Origin: Lacisediminihabitans profunda
GTDB lineage: Bacteria; Actinomycetota; Actinomycetes; Actinomycetales; Microbacteriaceae
Assembly (NCBI RefSeq): GCF_008040105.1
Contig: NZ_VRMG01000009.1
Coordinates: 310,001-374,000 of the forward strand
DNA: 64,000 nucleotides
Reading direction: 5' to 3'
Made by a program: the position numbers and the translations under genes. A model generated the notes under the pieces. It had not been told where the DNA came from, searched no databases, and worked only from the letters and a program-made list of their open reading frames with translations. The stretch's first letter is position 1. The number at the start of each line of letters is the position of its first letter. Positions 1 to 8,236 of the stretch are shown piece by piece.

Positions 1-1484
1 GCCGGAGCGAACAGGCGACACAGATCCTGGTCGCAGCCGCGGTGGTCGGCTTCGTGTTCTCCCTCTCCAATTCGCTTCCGCTCGCCTTTCTCACGCTTCC
101 GGTGCTGTCCTGGGCGGCCTTCCGCTTCAGTTACGGATTCGTGGTCGCCGAACTTTTCTTCACCGCCCTCGTCGCCTCCGTGCTCACTTCTCTGGGCGGC
201 GGACCTTTCGCCCGCGCCGAGCTCTTCGGTACGACGGTCACCGACGAGATGCTGCAGATCTTCATCGTCGCCCAGGCCGGGTCCGTGCTCTTCTACGGCG
301 CCGGGCGGCTCGAGCGCGAACGACTCGCCAGGCAGGTGGTCGCCCGGGAGCAACTCCTGCGCGGCGGACTCGTCGGTGCGCAGGTGGGGCTGCTCATCCT
401 CGAGCCCCGAGTGTTTCCCGAGGCGCGGATCGTGCTCGGCAATCTCGCGGCGGCGCAGTTGTTGGGCTGGCCGGAGTTGGAGGGCATCGGGGAGGCCGGA
501 GTGGCCACGAAGATGCTCGATCTCACCCGGCCCGATCCGGTGATCCGGATCCTCGCCAAACACTTCGCGGGCGACGGTTCGGCCCAGGCAGGTGAGACGA
601 CCACACCGACCGGGCGGCGGGTGCAGTTCTTTCTCGGTACCCTCGGCCCCGACTCCGACGGCGCGATTCTCACGGCGCAGTTCGTCGACATCACCGAGCG
701 TCACGCCCTGGAGGTCGCCAACGAGAAGGCCCTGCTGCGCGAGCAGGAGCTCGTGGACCAGTTGCGCGACCTCAACCGGCACAAGGACGACTTCGTCTCG
801 TCGGTGAGCCATGAGCTGCGAACCCCGATCACGAGCATGCTCGGATTCGCCGAGGAGCTCGAGGACTCCGTCGTCGATCCGACCCAGAGCGGGTACGTCC
901 AGGTGATCCTGCGCAATGCCCGGAGGCTGGCCGATCTGGTGGAAGACCTCCTCGAACTCGGAAGCATGACCTCCAGGATGCCCGTGCGGGATGCCGCGCT
1001 CGTCGACGCCAATGCGGTGGTCGTGGAGTGCATAGTCGAGCAGTCCACCACCGCGAGAGACCGCAGCATCGAGGTCTCGACGTCGCTCTCCGCCGAGTCA
1101 CCGTGGGTCAGATCGGCCTCCCACGACCTGGCGAGGATCGTCTCCAACCTCCTCTCGAACGCCATCAAGTTCTCCCACGCTCAGGGCTCGGTGAGCGTGA
1201 GCACGGCCTGCGAGGCGGATGAGGTGCGCATCACGATCACGGACAGGGGGCCGGGTATTCCGCCCGACGATCTCGAGCGCGTGTTCGAGCGCTTCTATCG
1301 ATCGCCGGCGGAGGCGCTCCGGGTGATCCCGGGCACGGGGCTCGGGCTCCCGATCGTGAAGTCTCTCGTGGAGCGTCACGGTGGCCGCCTCACCCTCGAG
1401 AGCGACCACGTGCTCGGCGGCACCACGGTCAGCGTGACGTTCCCCACCGAGCCGGCGCCGGCGGTCAGCCCTTCTGCGCGGTGA
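1..1484 (+). CDS. Sensor histidine kinase with MASE1-like membrane domain (5' end outside window)
   Basis: The reading frame is open back to the first bases, so the N-terminus lies upstream; the GTG at 42 is internal or an alternative start. The visible part starts with hydrophobic segments of MASE1 type (SLPLAFLTLPVLSWAAFRFS). A PAS-like stretch follows, then HisKA with the H-box SVSHELRTP (phospho-accepting His codon at 810-812), then a HATPase_c domain with N-box LLSNAIKFS, G1 DRGPGIP and G2 GTGLGLPIVKSL. By family it autophosphorylates and passes phosphate to a response regulator, which is not seen here and may lie upstream. Its last 20 bp overlap the convergent MFS gene. The signal sensed is unknown. 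Confidence 0.9.
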   Translation, partial: RSEQATQILVAAAVVGFVFSLSNSLPLAFLTLPVLSWAAFRFSYGFVVAELFFTALVASVLTSLGGGPFARAELFGTTVTDEMLQIFIVAQAGSVLFYGAGRLERERLARQVVAREQLLRGGLVGAQVGLLILEPRVFPEARIVLGNLAAAQLLGWPELEGIGEAGVATKMLDLTRPDPVIRILAKHFAGDGSAQAGETTTPTGRRVQFFLGTLGPDSDGAILTAQFVDITERHALEVANEKALLREQELVDQLRDLNRHKDDFVSSVSHELRTPITSMLGFAEELEDSVVDPTQSGYVQVILRNARRLADLVEDLLELGSMTSRMPVRDAALVDANAVVVECIVEQSTTARDRSIEVSTSLSAESPWVRSASHDLARIVSNLLSNAIKFSHAQGSVSVSTACEADEVRITITDRGPGIPPDDLERVFERFYRSPAEALRVIPGTGLGLPIVKSLVERHGGRLTLESDHVLGGTTVSVTFPTEPAPAVSPSAR

Positions 1485-2766
1485 CCTCGTCCGCGAGCAC
1501 GGCCTGCAACCGCTGTTGGCCGTCGTGGCTCAGGCTCAGCCGTCGATCGGCAAAGTGCAGCCGGAGGTGCCGGTACCGAATCAGCCAGCCGAGGGCGACC
1601 GCTGCGGCCAGAATTCCGGATGCCGCCCCCACGCCCAGTGCCCAGCGCGGCCCGAACTCGTTGGCGACCCAGCCGACGACGGGGGCGCCGATCGGCGTGC
1701 CCCCCATGAAGATCGCCATGTAGATGGCCATCACCCTGCCCCGAACCGGGGCCGGCGTCGACAACTGCACCGCCCCGTTCGCGGTGGTCATCAGTGTCTG
1801 TGAGGCGAGGCCCACCACGGTGAGCGCGACGGCGAAACCCCAGAAGCTCGGCATCACCGCGGCGGCGATGCAGGCCACGCCGAAGAGCGCCGTCGACGCG
1901 AAAAGAAAGCGCAGGCGAGGCTTCTCGCGCCGGGCCGAAAGCAGCGCGCCGACCACCGAACCGACTGCCATGACCGACGAGAGCAGGCCGAATTCGGCGG
2001 CCCCCTTGTGGAAGACGGAGGTGGTCATGGTGGAGATGAAGATGGGGAAGTTGAGGCCGAACGTGCCGATCAGGAACACCATGACGAGAATCACGCAGAT
2101 GTCGGGCCGGGTGAGCACGTAGCGGAAGCCCTCGGCGAGCGCGCCGCGTCGGTGCGGCGCCCGCGCCATCCGCTGGAGCTCGCTCACCCGGAGGAACCTG
2201 AGGGAGACGAGAACCGCGCCGAAGGAGGCGGCATTGATCAGGAACACCGGACCGGCACCGACGAGAGCCGTGAGTACACCGGCGAGGGCCGGGCCGATCA
2301 TGCGTGCCGCGCTGAAGGATGCCGAGTTGAGGGCGACGGCGTTGGAGAGGTTCTGCCGGCCCACGAGCTGCGCAACGAAGGTCTGTCTGGCCGGTGCGTC
2401 GAAGGCGGCGGCGCAGCCCAGCAGGAGCGCGAACACGTACACGTGCCAGAGCTGCACGACCCCGGTGACGGTGAGGGTGCCGAGAACCAGGCCCAGCACG
2501 CCCATGGTCGCCTGGGTGGTCATGAGCACTCTTCGCTGGTCGAAGCGGTCAGCGACGAGACCGCTGAGCGGAAGGAGGAGGAGCTGCGGGCCGAACTGGA
2601 GCGCCATGACGAATCCCACCGCCGCCGCGTCATGGTGGGTCAGCTGGGTGAGCACGATCCAGTCCTGGGCGGTGCGCTGCATCCACGTTCCCACGTTGGA
2701 GACCAGCGCGCCGGCGGCCCACACGCGGTAGTTGAAGCCGCTCAGCGATCGGAACATGGCACTCAC
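1465..2766 (-). CDS. MFS transporter, MFS_3/enterobactin-exporter-like
   Basis: A 433-residue, strongly hydrophobic protein with about 12 predicted membrane segments. The N-terminus (NYRVWAAGALVSNVGTWMQR) and the DRFDQRRVL loop match the MFS_3 group of proton-driven exporters, which often export drugs or siderophores. The GTG start overlaps the stop of the upstream marR gene by 4 bp (GTGA), so the two are translationally coupled; an ATG three codons in is an alternative start. Pairing with a MarR repressor suggests inducible efflux of a toxic small molecule. The substrate cannot be read from sequence. Confidence 0.88.
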   Translation of the reverse strand: MSAMFRSLSGFNYRVWAAGALVSNVGTWMQRTAQDWIVLTQLTHHDAAAVGFVMALQFGPQLLLLPLSGLVADRFDQRRVLMTTQATMGVLGLVLGTLTVTGVVQLWHVYVFALLLGCAAAFDAPARQTFVAQLVGRQNLSNAVALNSASFSAARMIGPALAGVLTALVGAGPVFLINAASFGAVLVSLRFLRVSELQRMARAPHRRGALAEGFRYVLTRPDICVILVMVFLIGTFGLNFPIFISTMTTSVFHKGAAEFGLLSSVMAVGSVVGALLSARREKPRLRFLFASTALFGVACIAAAVMPSFWGFAVALTVVGLASQTLMTTANGAVQLSTPAPVRGRVMAIYMAIFMGGTPIGAPVVGWVANEFGPRWALGVGAASGILAAAVALGWLIRYRHLRLHFADRRLSLSHDGQQRLQAVLADEVTAQKG

Positions 2767-3176
2767 TGGTCGGCGAGCTCCCTGAGGATCGGCGCGACCT
2801 CGTCGAGCAGGCGGCGGTGCTCGGGGGTGAGCAGCGCGAGCCGCTTGGTGAACCAGGCGTCCCGCCGCCGACGGGTCTCGTCGATGAAGGCGCGGCCGGC
2901 CTCCGAGAGGTCGAGCGTGACCTTGCGGGCGTCGTCCTCGGCGGTGACCCGGGTGACGAGGCCCGCCGCAACGAGGGCGTTGACCGTGCGGTTCATGCTC
3001 GGCGGCGTCACGTGCTCGTGTTCGCTCAGGGAGCCGAGGGTCTGCGAGCCCTTGTTGTCCAGGGCGAAGAGCACGCTGCGCTGGCCCTCCGTCACGTCTT
3101 CGTCGGCCTGCATGGAGCGGATGCGACGGGCGAGACGTTGGATGGAGAGGCGGATCTCCTGATCGTCGTGCGGCAC
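2763..3176 (-). CDS. MarR family transcriptional regulator
   Basis: A 137-residue winged-helix protein. The DNA-binding part is centred on QTLGSLSEHEHVTPPSMNRT (helix-turn-helix) followed by the wing (VTAEDDARKVTLDLSEAGR), and terminal helices form the dimer interface. The start is GTG. It is the first gene of a two-gene operon with the MFS exporter and lies divergent to an alpha/beta hydrolase. Two tandem TTAGC-N3-GCTAA-type repeats sit immediately upstream, so it probably represses its own operon and is released by a ligand. The ligand is unknown. Confidence 0.9.
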   Translation of the reverse strand: MPHDDQEIRLSIQRLARRIRSMQADEDVTEGQRSVLFALDNKGSQTLGSLSEHEHVTPPSMNRTVNALVAAGLVTRVTAEDDARKVTLDLSEAGRAFIDETRRRRDAWFTKRLALLTPEHRRLLDEVAPILRELADQ

Positions 3177-3182
3177 AATTAC

Positions 3183-3208
3183 TTAGCGTAGCAAATTAGC
3201 CTTGCTAA
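3183..3208. promoter_or_regulatory. Tandem MarR-type operator
   Basis: Two adjacent 13-bp near-palindromes lie just upstream of the marR start: TTAGCGTAGCAAA (3183-3195, imperfect) and TTAGCCTTGCTAA (3196-3208, perfect 5-3-5). On the minus strand a TACGCT -10-like hexamer (3185-3190) lies inside the first repeat, 8 nt before the GTG, so bound repressor would cover the promoter. The site also faces the divergent hydrolase gene. Confidence 0.6.
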
Positions 3209-3273
3209 TGAAAATGCGGGGTGACCGCGGCGCAATACACTGGGGGCACGAATTCGCGAGCGGAGGAGGCCGG

Positions 3274-4149
3274 ATGATCCAGTTCATCGCCGCACGCCAG
3301 GAGCGCACGTTCGTCGATGCGGACGGCGTGACGATCCACTTCTACCAGTGGAAGGTCGGCAAGCCGCGCGGAATCGTGCAGATCGCGCACGGCCTCGGTG
3401 AGTATGCGGGGCGTTATGAGGAGCTCGCGCAGAAGCTGGTCACCGCCGGCTTCACCGTCTACGCCGACGACCACCGCGGACACGGTCAGACCGGGCTCGA
3501 CCAGTGGGGCGGCGACCGATCGAAACTCGGCGATCTCGGCCCCGGCGGCATCCGCTCCACGATCGCGGAGGTGCGGCAGCTCAGCCAGATCATCCGGGAG
3601 GAGAATCCGGGAGTCCCGCTCGCCCTCCTCGGGCACAGCTGGGGCTCGCTCATCGCTCAGTCGATCGTCAACAAGCACGCCGAGGACTACGACGCCCTCG
3701 TGCTCACCGGCACCGCGTACCGCACGCTCATCCACATGAACGGTGGCGACCTCGCGAAGAAGCACGCCCACCTCGGCAGCACCGGCTACGAGTGGCTCAG
3801 CCGCGACGACAGCGTCGGACAGGCGTTCCTCGACGATCCGCTCACCTTCAAGGCCAACGGGATGAAACTCTTCGGGCTCGCGGACAGCCTGCGGCTGCTC
3901 GGCCGCCCGGCCAGGAACCTCGCCAGGGACATCCCGGTGCTGATCCAGATCGGCAGCGAGGACACGCTCGGCGGGGAGCGCAGCGTCGAGAAGCTCGCCC
4001 GGGCGTACCTCAGCCGCGCTCAGCTCAGCGACGTGGAGCTCATCGTCTACGCCGATGCCCGGCATGAGATCTTCAACGAGATCAATCGCGAAGAGGTCTA
4101 CGCGGACACAATCGCCTGGCTGCTCTCCCGCCTCGCCCCCGCCAGCTGA
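3274..4149 (+). CDS. Alpha/beta hydrolase, monoacylglycerol lipase-like (serine aminopeptidase S33 family)
   Basis: 291 residues from the ATG at 3274, chosen because GGAGGAGG lies 5-6 bp upstream; an in-frame ATG at 3202 has no such site. The fold is clear: oxyanion strand HGLGEYAGRYEE, nucleophile elbow GHSWG (Ser about 124), Asp in GSEDTLGG (about 229) and His in DARHEIF (about 264). The family hydrolyses monoacylglycerols, lysophospholipids or other esters in the cytoplasm. It is divergent to the marR-MFS pair, so it may share that control region. The real substrate is unknown. Confidence 0.88.
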   Translation: MIQFIAARQERTFVDADGVTIHFYQWKVGKPRGIVQIAHGLGEYAGRYEELAQKLVTAGFTVYADDHRGHGQTGLDQWGGDRSKLGDLGPGGIRSTIAEVRQLSQIIREENPGVPLALLGHSWGSLIAQSIVNKHAEDYDALVLTGTAYRTLIHMNGGDLAKKHAHLGSTGYEWLSRDDSVGQAFLDDPLTFKANGMKLFGLADSLRLLGRPARNLARDIPVLIQIGSEDTLGGERSVEKLARAYLSRAQLSDVELIVYADARHEIFNEINREEVYADTIAWLLSRLAPAS

Positions 4150-4176
4150 CCGTCGAAGCTCCCGCCGCCCGGCGGC

Positions 4177-4340
4177 TTCTCGTGCCGCGCGTTTCTCGTG
4201 CCGCGCGTCTCCCGTGCCGCGTTCTAGTTCCGCGTGTTTTTGGCGCCGCGCGTTCTAGTTCCGCGTGTTTCTGGCGCCGCGCGTTCTAGTTCCGCGTGTT
4301 TCTGGCGCCGCGTTTCTGGCGCCGCGTTTCTGGCGCCGCG
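4177..4340. repeat. Tandem repeats: 16-bp, 31-bp and 14-bp units
   Basis: The gene-free stretch between the hydrolase and the lipoate ligase opens with two or three copies of a 16-bp unit (ttctcgtgccgcgcgt). Three copies of a 31-bp unit that starts gttctagttccgcgtg follow at 4221, 4252 and 4283, the first two differing by one base. The array closes with two exact 14-bp units (gtttctggcgccgc) at 4312 and 4326. The unit edges share the core ctggcgccgc, so the shorter unit looks derived from the longer one. No convincing start or ribosome site exists here, and I read it as non-coding. Confidence 0.8.
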
Positions 4341-4430
4341 CGTTTCTCCGGAGGTTTTGCGTCATCCGGCCCGTTTCGACCGATGTGGGTCTGATTTGGG
4401 GCCTGGATGCGCGGATGCTCCGGAGAAACG
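4341..4430. repeat. Long inverted repeat (13-bp arms)
   Basis: CGTTTCTCCGGAG (4341-4353) is matched exactly in reverse complement by 4418-4430. Inside, CATCCG (4363-4368) pairs with CGGATG (4412-4417), which extends the stem after an internal bulge. The structure sits directly after the tandem repeats and could fold as DNA or RNA. It lacks a T-tract, so a simple intrinsic terminator is unlikely. Confidence 0.7.
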
Positions 4431-4554
4431 TGAGGGCGGCCGGCCGGGAGCGCGGGAGGGCGGCCGCGCGGCCGGGAGGGTGCGCGGGCGAGCGCGGGCG
4501 CGCGAGGCTTAGGCTGGAGCAGGCAAGCGGGCGGTCGATTCGAAAGGCACACTC

Positions 4555-5604
4555 ATGCACGGCGAGTTCAAGGTTCCTGGCGGCAAGCTGGTGGTGGTCG
4601 ACCTCGACGTCGTCGACGGTCTGATTGCCAACTTCCACCTGTCCGGCGACTTCTTCCTCGAACCGGACAGCGCACTCGGCCGCATCGACAGGGCCGTGAA
4701 CGGTCTGCCGGAAGACAGCGATGCGGCCACGATCGCGACAGCGGTGCGACGCGCACTGCCGGAGGATGCGATCCTGCTCGGCTTCGCGCCGGAATCGGTG
4801 GCTGTGGCTGTGCGCCGTTCGCTCGCTCGCGCTACCAGTTGGACCGACTACGACTGGCAGCTCATCCACGGGGAGGCCTATCCGCCGGTGCTTCAGATGG
4901 CGCTCGACCAGGTGCTTTCGGAGGAGGTCGGCTCCGGCCGTCGCCAACCGACGCTGCGCATCTGGGAGTGGAATGAACCCGGCGTGGTGATCGGCAGCTT
5001 CCAGTCGGTGAAGAACGAGGTCGACCTCAAGAACGCGGCGAAGTATGGATTCCAGGTGGTGCGCCGGGTGAGCGGCGGCGGGGCCATGTTCATGGAGGCA
5101 GGCTCCGTGATCACCTATTCGATCTACGCGCCGATCGAACTCGTGCAGGGGATGACCTTCGCCGATTCGTACGCCTTCCTCGACGAATGGGTGATCACCG
5201 CGCTCAAGTCGCTCGGCATCGACGCGTCTTACCAGCCGCTCAACGACATCACGAGCCCCACCGGCAAGATCGGCGGGGCCGCCCAGAAGCGGCTCGGCAC
5301 GGGTGCCGTGCTGCACCACGTGACGATGAGCTACGACATGGACGGCGACCGCATGGTCGAGGTGTTGCGGATCGGGCGCGAGAAGATGAGTGACAAGGGG
5401 ACGAAGAGCGCGAACAAGCGCGTCGACCCGTTGCGGAGCCAGACCGGGCTCAGTCGCGCCGCGATCATCCAGCGCATGGAGGAGACCTTCACTGGCATGT
5501 ACGGGGCGACCGCGAGCGACGTCACGATGGACGAACTCGCCCGCGCCCAGCAACTCGTCGTGGACAAGTTCGGTACCGAGGAGTGGCTGCAGCGCGTTCC
5601 CTAG
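4555..5604 (+). CDS. Lipoate-protein ligase family protein with N-terminal accessory domain
   Basis: 349 residues. The first 90 or so (MHGEFKVPGGKLVVVDLD) resemble the accessory domain that is C-terminal in E. coli LplA. The rest is the LplA/LipB/BirA catalytic fold with RRVSGGGAM (about 170) and GKIGGAAQKR, whose Lys normally contacts lipoyl-AMP. By family it attaches lipoate to E2 subunits or glycine-cleavage H protein in the cytoplasm. AAAGG lies about 8 bp before the ATG. It stands alone, with no lipoate synthase nearby. Octanoyl- or amidotransferase activity cannot be excluded. Confidence 0.82.
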   Translation: MHGEFKVPGGKLVVVDLDVVDGLIANFHLSGDFFLEPDSALGRIDRAVNGLPEDSDAATIATAVRRALPEDAILLGFAPESVAVAVRRSLARATSWTDYDWQLIHGEAYPPVLQMALDQVLSEEVGSGRRQPTLRIWEWNEPGVVIGSFQSVKNEVDLKNAAKYGFQVVRRVSGGGAMFMEAGSVITYSIYAPIELVQGMTFADSYAFLDEWVITALKSLGIDASYQPLNDITSPTGKIGGAAQKRLGTGAVLHHVTMSYDMDGDRMVEVLRIGREKMSDKGTKSANKRVDPLRSQTGLSRAAIIQRMEETFTGMYGATASDVTMDELARAQQLVVDKFGTEEWLQRVP

Positions 5605-5672
5605 CCGAACGGAACGGCGGGGGAGATTCCACGCCATCCGTGAATCGTCGAAGTGTCGTTTACGCTTGAGGC

Positions 5673-5969
5673 ATGAACTGGTGGATTTTCGGTGCCGTGG
5701 TGCTCGGCGTCGTCGTCCTCGGTTACCTCGCGCAGCGCTTCGGTCTCATCGACCTCAGCGGGCATGACAAGCCCAAGAGTTCGGGCACCGGGGCCGGGCT
5801 CATCGGCATCGGAGACGAGGTCTTCGCTCCTGCGCGGCACGAGGCGGCGATGGAACTGGATCGTCAGACGATTCTTCCCGCGCCGGCGCCGGTGGCCGGC
5901 GATCCGGATCGGGGCATCTACAACGGCCAGGTCAAGATCGACCTGAACCGCGGATCCCGTCGAAGCTAG
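5673..5969 (+). CDS. Small single-pass membrane protein, unknown function
   Basis: 98 residues with one N-terminal membrane segment (WWIFGAVVLGVVVLGYLAQRFG), then a hydrophilic tail containing EVFAPARHEAAMELDRQ. The tail resembles small actinobacterial proteins with a phenylalanine-proline 'FxPxRH' patch, but I do not recognise a named function. TACGCT (5661-5666) lies 6 nt before the ATG, so the mRNA may be leaderless. The stop overlaps the convergent GNAT gene by 4 bp. Confidence 0.7.
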   Translation: MNWWIFGAVVLGVVVLGYLAQRFGLIDLSGHDKPKSSGTGAGLIGIGDEVFAPARHEAAMELDRQTILPAPAPVAGDPDRGIYNGQVKIDLNRGSRRS

Positions 5970-6253
5970 CCGCGCAGCTCCAGCTCCTGGTATTCCGGGT
6001 GCTTCCCCAGCCAGTCCACCACGAACGGGCATTCAGCCACCACGCGGTAGCTCGTGTCGGTGCGGATGGCGTCGAACACCGACTGCACCATCTCCGCCCC
6101 GAGTCCGCTGCCCCGGAGGTGCGGGTCGATCTCCGTGTGGGTGATGTGGATCGAATTCCCGCGCAACGTGTAGTCGGTGAGGCCGACCTGTTCGCCGTCC
6201 TTCTTGAAGACGTAACGATTCTGGCCCGGGAGATGCAGCACTTCTGTGGACAT
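5966..6253 (-). CDS. Small GNAT acetyltransferase, NATD1/Acetyltransf_CG type
   Basis: 95 residues, the full length for this minimal GNAT group. The acetyl-CoA loop is HLRGSGLGAEMVQSVFDA (motif A, R-x-x-G-x-G/A), followed by RVVAECPFVVDWLGKHPEY, typical of the C-terminal half in the YjdJ/NATD1 family. These proteins bind acetyl-CoA, but the acceptor is generally unknown. A TAGGCT hexamer lies 6 nt before the ATG on the minus strand (6260-6265), fitting a leaderless transcript. It is convergent with the small membrane protein gene. Confidence 0.85.
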   Translation of the reverse strand: MSTEVLHLPGQNRYVFKKDGEQVGLTDYTLRGNSIHITHTEIDPHLRGSGLGAEMVQSVFDAIRTDTSYRVVAECPFVVDWLGKHPEYQELELRG

Positions 6254-6322
6254 CCATCGAGCCTACGTTTGGCGCGCTCGCCGACGCAACGTGACGGGCG
6301 GCCGCGATGGGAGAATGAGGGA

Positions 6323-7174
6323 ATGCCCCCGCTCTTCACCGCCGATTCCCCGAATCGGGTGATCCTGGGAGACAACCTGGAGGTTGCGGCCGGGCTGCCC
6401 GATGGTGCCTTCACCCTCATCTACCTCGATCCGCCGTTCAACACCGGCCGCAGCCAGGCCAGGCAGTCGACGACGAGTGTGCGGTCGGCGGATGGCCCCA
6501 TCCGGGGCTTCAAGGGCCAGCAGTACGAGCGCATCCGGGGAGACCTGATGAGCTATGACGACAGCTTCGAGGACTACTGGCTATTCCTCGAGCCGCGGCT
6601 TGCCGAGGCGTGGCGCCTGCTCGCCGATGACGGCACGCTGTACCTGCACCTGGACTTTCGCGAGGCGCACTATGCCAAGGTGCTGCTCGACGCGCTTTTC
6701 GGGCGGGAGTGCTTTCTCAACGAGATCATCTGGGCGTACGACTACGGGGCGAAATCCAAGTCCAAGTGGCCGACCAAGCACGACACGATCCTCGTCTATG
6801 TGAAGAACCCGCAGGCGTACCACTTCGACTCCACCGCGGTCGACCGCGAGCCGTACATGGCGCCGGGCCTCGTGACCGCCGAGCAGGTGGCCCGCGGCAA
6901 GCTTCCGACGGATGTCTGGTGGCACACGATCGTCTCCCCGACCGGCCGGGAGAAGACCGGATACCCCACGCAGAAGCCGGAGGGGATCCTGCGCCGCATC
7001 GTGCAGGCCTCCAGTCGCGAGGGCGACTGGGTTCTCGACTTCTTCGCCGGTTCCGGCACGACGGGTGCGGTCGCAGCCGCCCTCGGCCGTCGCTTCGTGC
7101 TGGTCGACCAGCGCGAGGAGTCGATAGCGGTGATCGGCGCCCGGCTGGCCAGGGCTGGAGTCAAGTTCTCCTAG
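6323..7174 (+). CDS. Site-specific DNA methyltransferase, beta class, orphan
   Basis: 283 residues. Catalytic motif IV (DPPF, D36-F39) comes first, a target-recognition stretch lies in the middle, and the S-adenosylmethionine site (DFFAGSGTTG, about 238-247) comes near the C-terminus. This order defines beta-class amino-methyltransferases, which make N6-methyladenine or N4-methylcytosine. The KTGYPTQKPEGILRRIV motif before motif I is also typical. No endonuclease or specificity gene is adjacent, so it is an orphan that could serve regulation or protection. It is convergent with cebR, 8 bp away. The recognition sequence is unknown. Confidence 0.88.
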   Translation: MPPLFTADSPNRVILGDNLEVAAGLPDGAFTLIYLDPPFNTGRSQARQSTTSVRSADGPIRGFKGQQYERIRGDLMSYDDSFEDYWLFLEPRLAEAWRLLADDGTLYLHLDFREAHYAKVLLDALFGRECFLNEIIWAYDYGAKSKSKWPTKHDTILVYVKNPQAYHFDSTAVDREPYMAPGLVTAEQVARGKLPTDVWWHTIVSPTGREKTGYPTQKPEGILRRIVQASSREGDWVLDFFAGSGTTGAVAAALGRRFVLVDQREESIAVIGARLARAGVKFS

Positions 7175-7182
7175 GCCGTCGC

Positions 7183-8205
7183 TCAGGCCGAGTCCCGCTC
7201 CACGATGTGGGTCTCCATGATGCGTCGGTGCTCCACGGGTTCGCCACGCAAGAGCGCGAGCATCATCCGGGCCATCTCGGCCCCGACCGCCTCGGATGGT
7301 TGGTGCACCGTCGTGAGCTGGATGGTGCCGCTGGTCGCCGCCGGCGAGTCGTCGAACCCCATCACGGCGACATCCCCAGGCACGCTCAGGCCACGCTCCA
7401 GGAGAACCTGGATGGCGCCCGTCGCCATGAGATCGCTCGCCACGAACACGGAATCGAGGTCGGGAAAGCGATCGAGCAGTTCGCGCATGGCTCTGGCGCC
7501 GCTCGCGAGGGAGAAGTCTCCGTACGCGATCCGTTCCGTCGACAGGCCGGCCGCGGCCATCGCCGCCGACCAGCCCGCCGCGCGGTCGAGGCCGGCCGGC
7601 ATGTCCGGCGGCCCGGCGACCGTCGCGATCCTGGTGCGCCCCTTGTTGATGAGGTATTGCGTGCCGCGCTCCGCGGCGGCCACGTTGTCCACGTCCACGA
7701 AGTAGGCCGGCGGGTCGTCGGGACGCAGCGGTCGCCCGCCGTAGACCACCGGCATCGAGGACGCCAGGCTGCCCGGAAACAGGTCACCCGAGTGGTGCGA
7801 GACGACGAAGGCGCCGTCCACATTGCCGCCGGCCAGGTACCGCATCGTCTTCTCGCGCGGGTGCGACTGCGCCACCTGCAGGGTGAGTACATAGTCGCTC
7901 TCGTCGAGACCCCGGGTGATGCCCTGCACGATCGCGGCGAAGTACGGGTCACCGAAGAACCGTGTGGTGTCCTCGGGAATCACCAGCGCGATCGCCATGG
8001 TCTGGTTGTTGGCGAGGGAGCGAGCGGCGCGGTTCGGGATGTAGTGCAGCCGCTCGATCGCCGCGTGCACGGCCGCCTCGACATCCGGGCTCACCTGGTT
8101 CGACCCGTTCACCACCCGCGAGACCGTGGACCGCGACACGCCCGCCTCGGCTGCAACCGCTTCCAGGGTCGGCGCGACACGGCGGGGTGGCGGCACGGTA
8201 GTCAT
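7183..8205 (-). CDS. cebR: LacI family repressor of the cellobiose operon (CebR-like)
   Basis: 340 residues. The helix-turn-helix is near residues 12-35 (TLEAVAAEAGVSRSTVSRVV), with hinge PNRAARSLANNQT and then a sugar-binding periplasmic-like domain. It is last in the cebEFG-bgl operon, 31 bp after the beta-glucosidase gene, the content seen in Streptomyces ceb loci. The operon promoter carries two perfect TGGGAGCGCTCCCA boxes, the sequence bound by Streptomyces CebR. Cellobiose or a cello-oligosaccharide would be the expected inducer. A TAGACT hexamer 9 nt upstream may give it a second promoter. Assignment as CebR rests on the box plus gene order. Confidence 0.85.
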   Translation of the reverse strand: MTTVPPPRRVAPTLEAVAAEAGVSRSTVSRVVNGSNQVSPDVEAAVHAAIERLHYIPNRAARSLANNQTMAIALVIPEDTTRFFGDPYFAAIVQGITRGLDESDYVLTLQVAQSHPREKTMRYLAGGNVDGAFVVSHHSGDLFPGSLASSMPVVYGGRPLRPDDPPAYFVDVDNVAAAERGTQYLINKGRTRIATVAGPPDMPAGLDRAAGWSAAMAAAGLSTERIAYGDFSLASGARAMRELLDRFPDLDSVFVASDLMATGAIQVLLERGLSVPGDVAVMGFDDSPAATSGTIQLTTVHQPSEAVGAEMARMMLALLRGEPVEHRRIMETHIVERDSA

Positions 8206-8236
8206 TTGAAACGAAGTCTAGCCAGTGATCCCCGAC

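Noticed and set aside
2008-3162. Long open frame on the plus strand over the MFS and marR genes
   Set aside because: It is antisense to two clear genes, has no ribosome site and its composition (Glu/Arg/His-rich) is that of a high-G+C shadow frame.
4255-5637. 460-codon open frame on the minus strand
   Set aside because: It is antisense to the lipoate ligase gene and runs on into the tandem repeats; no family resemblance.
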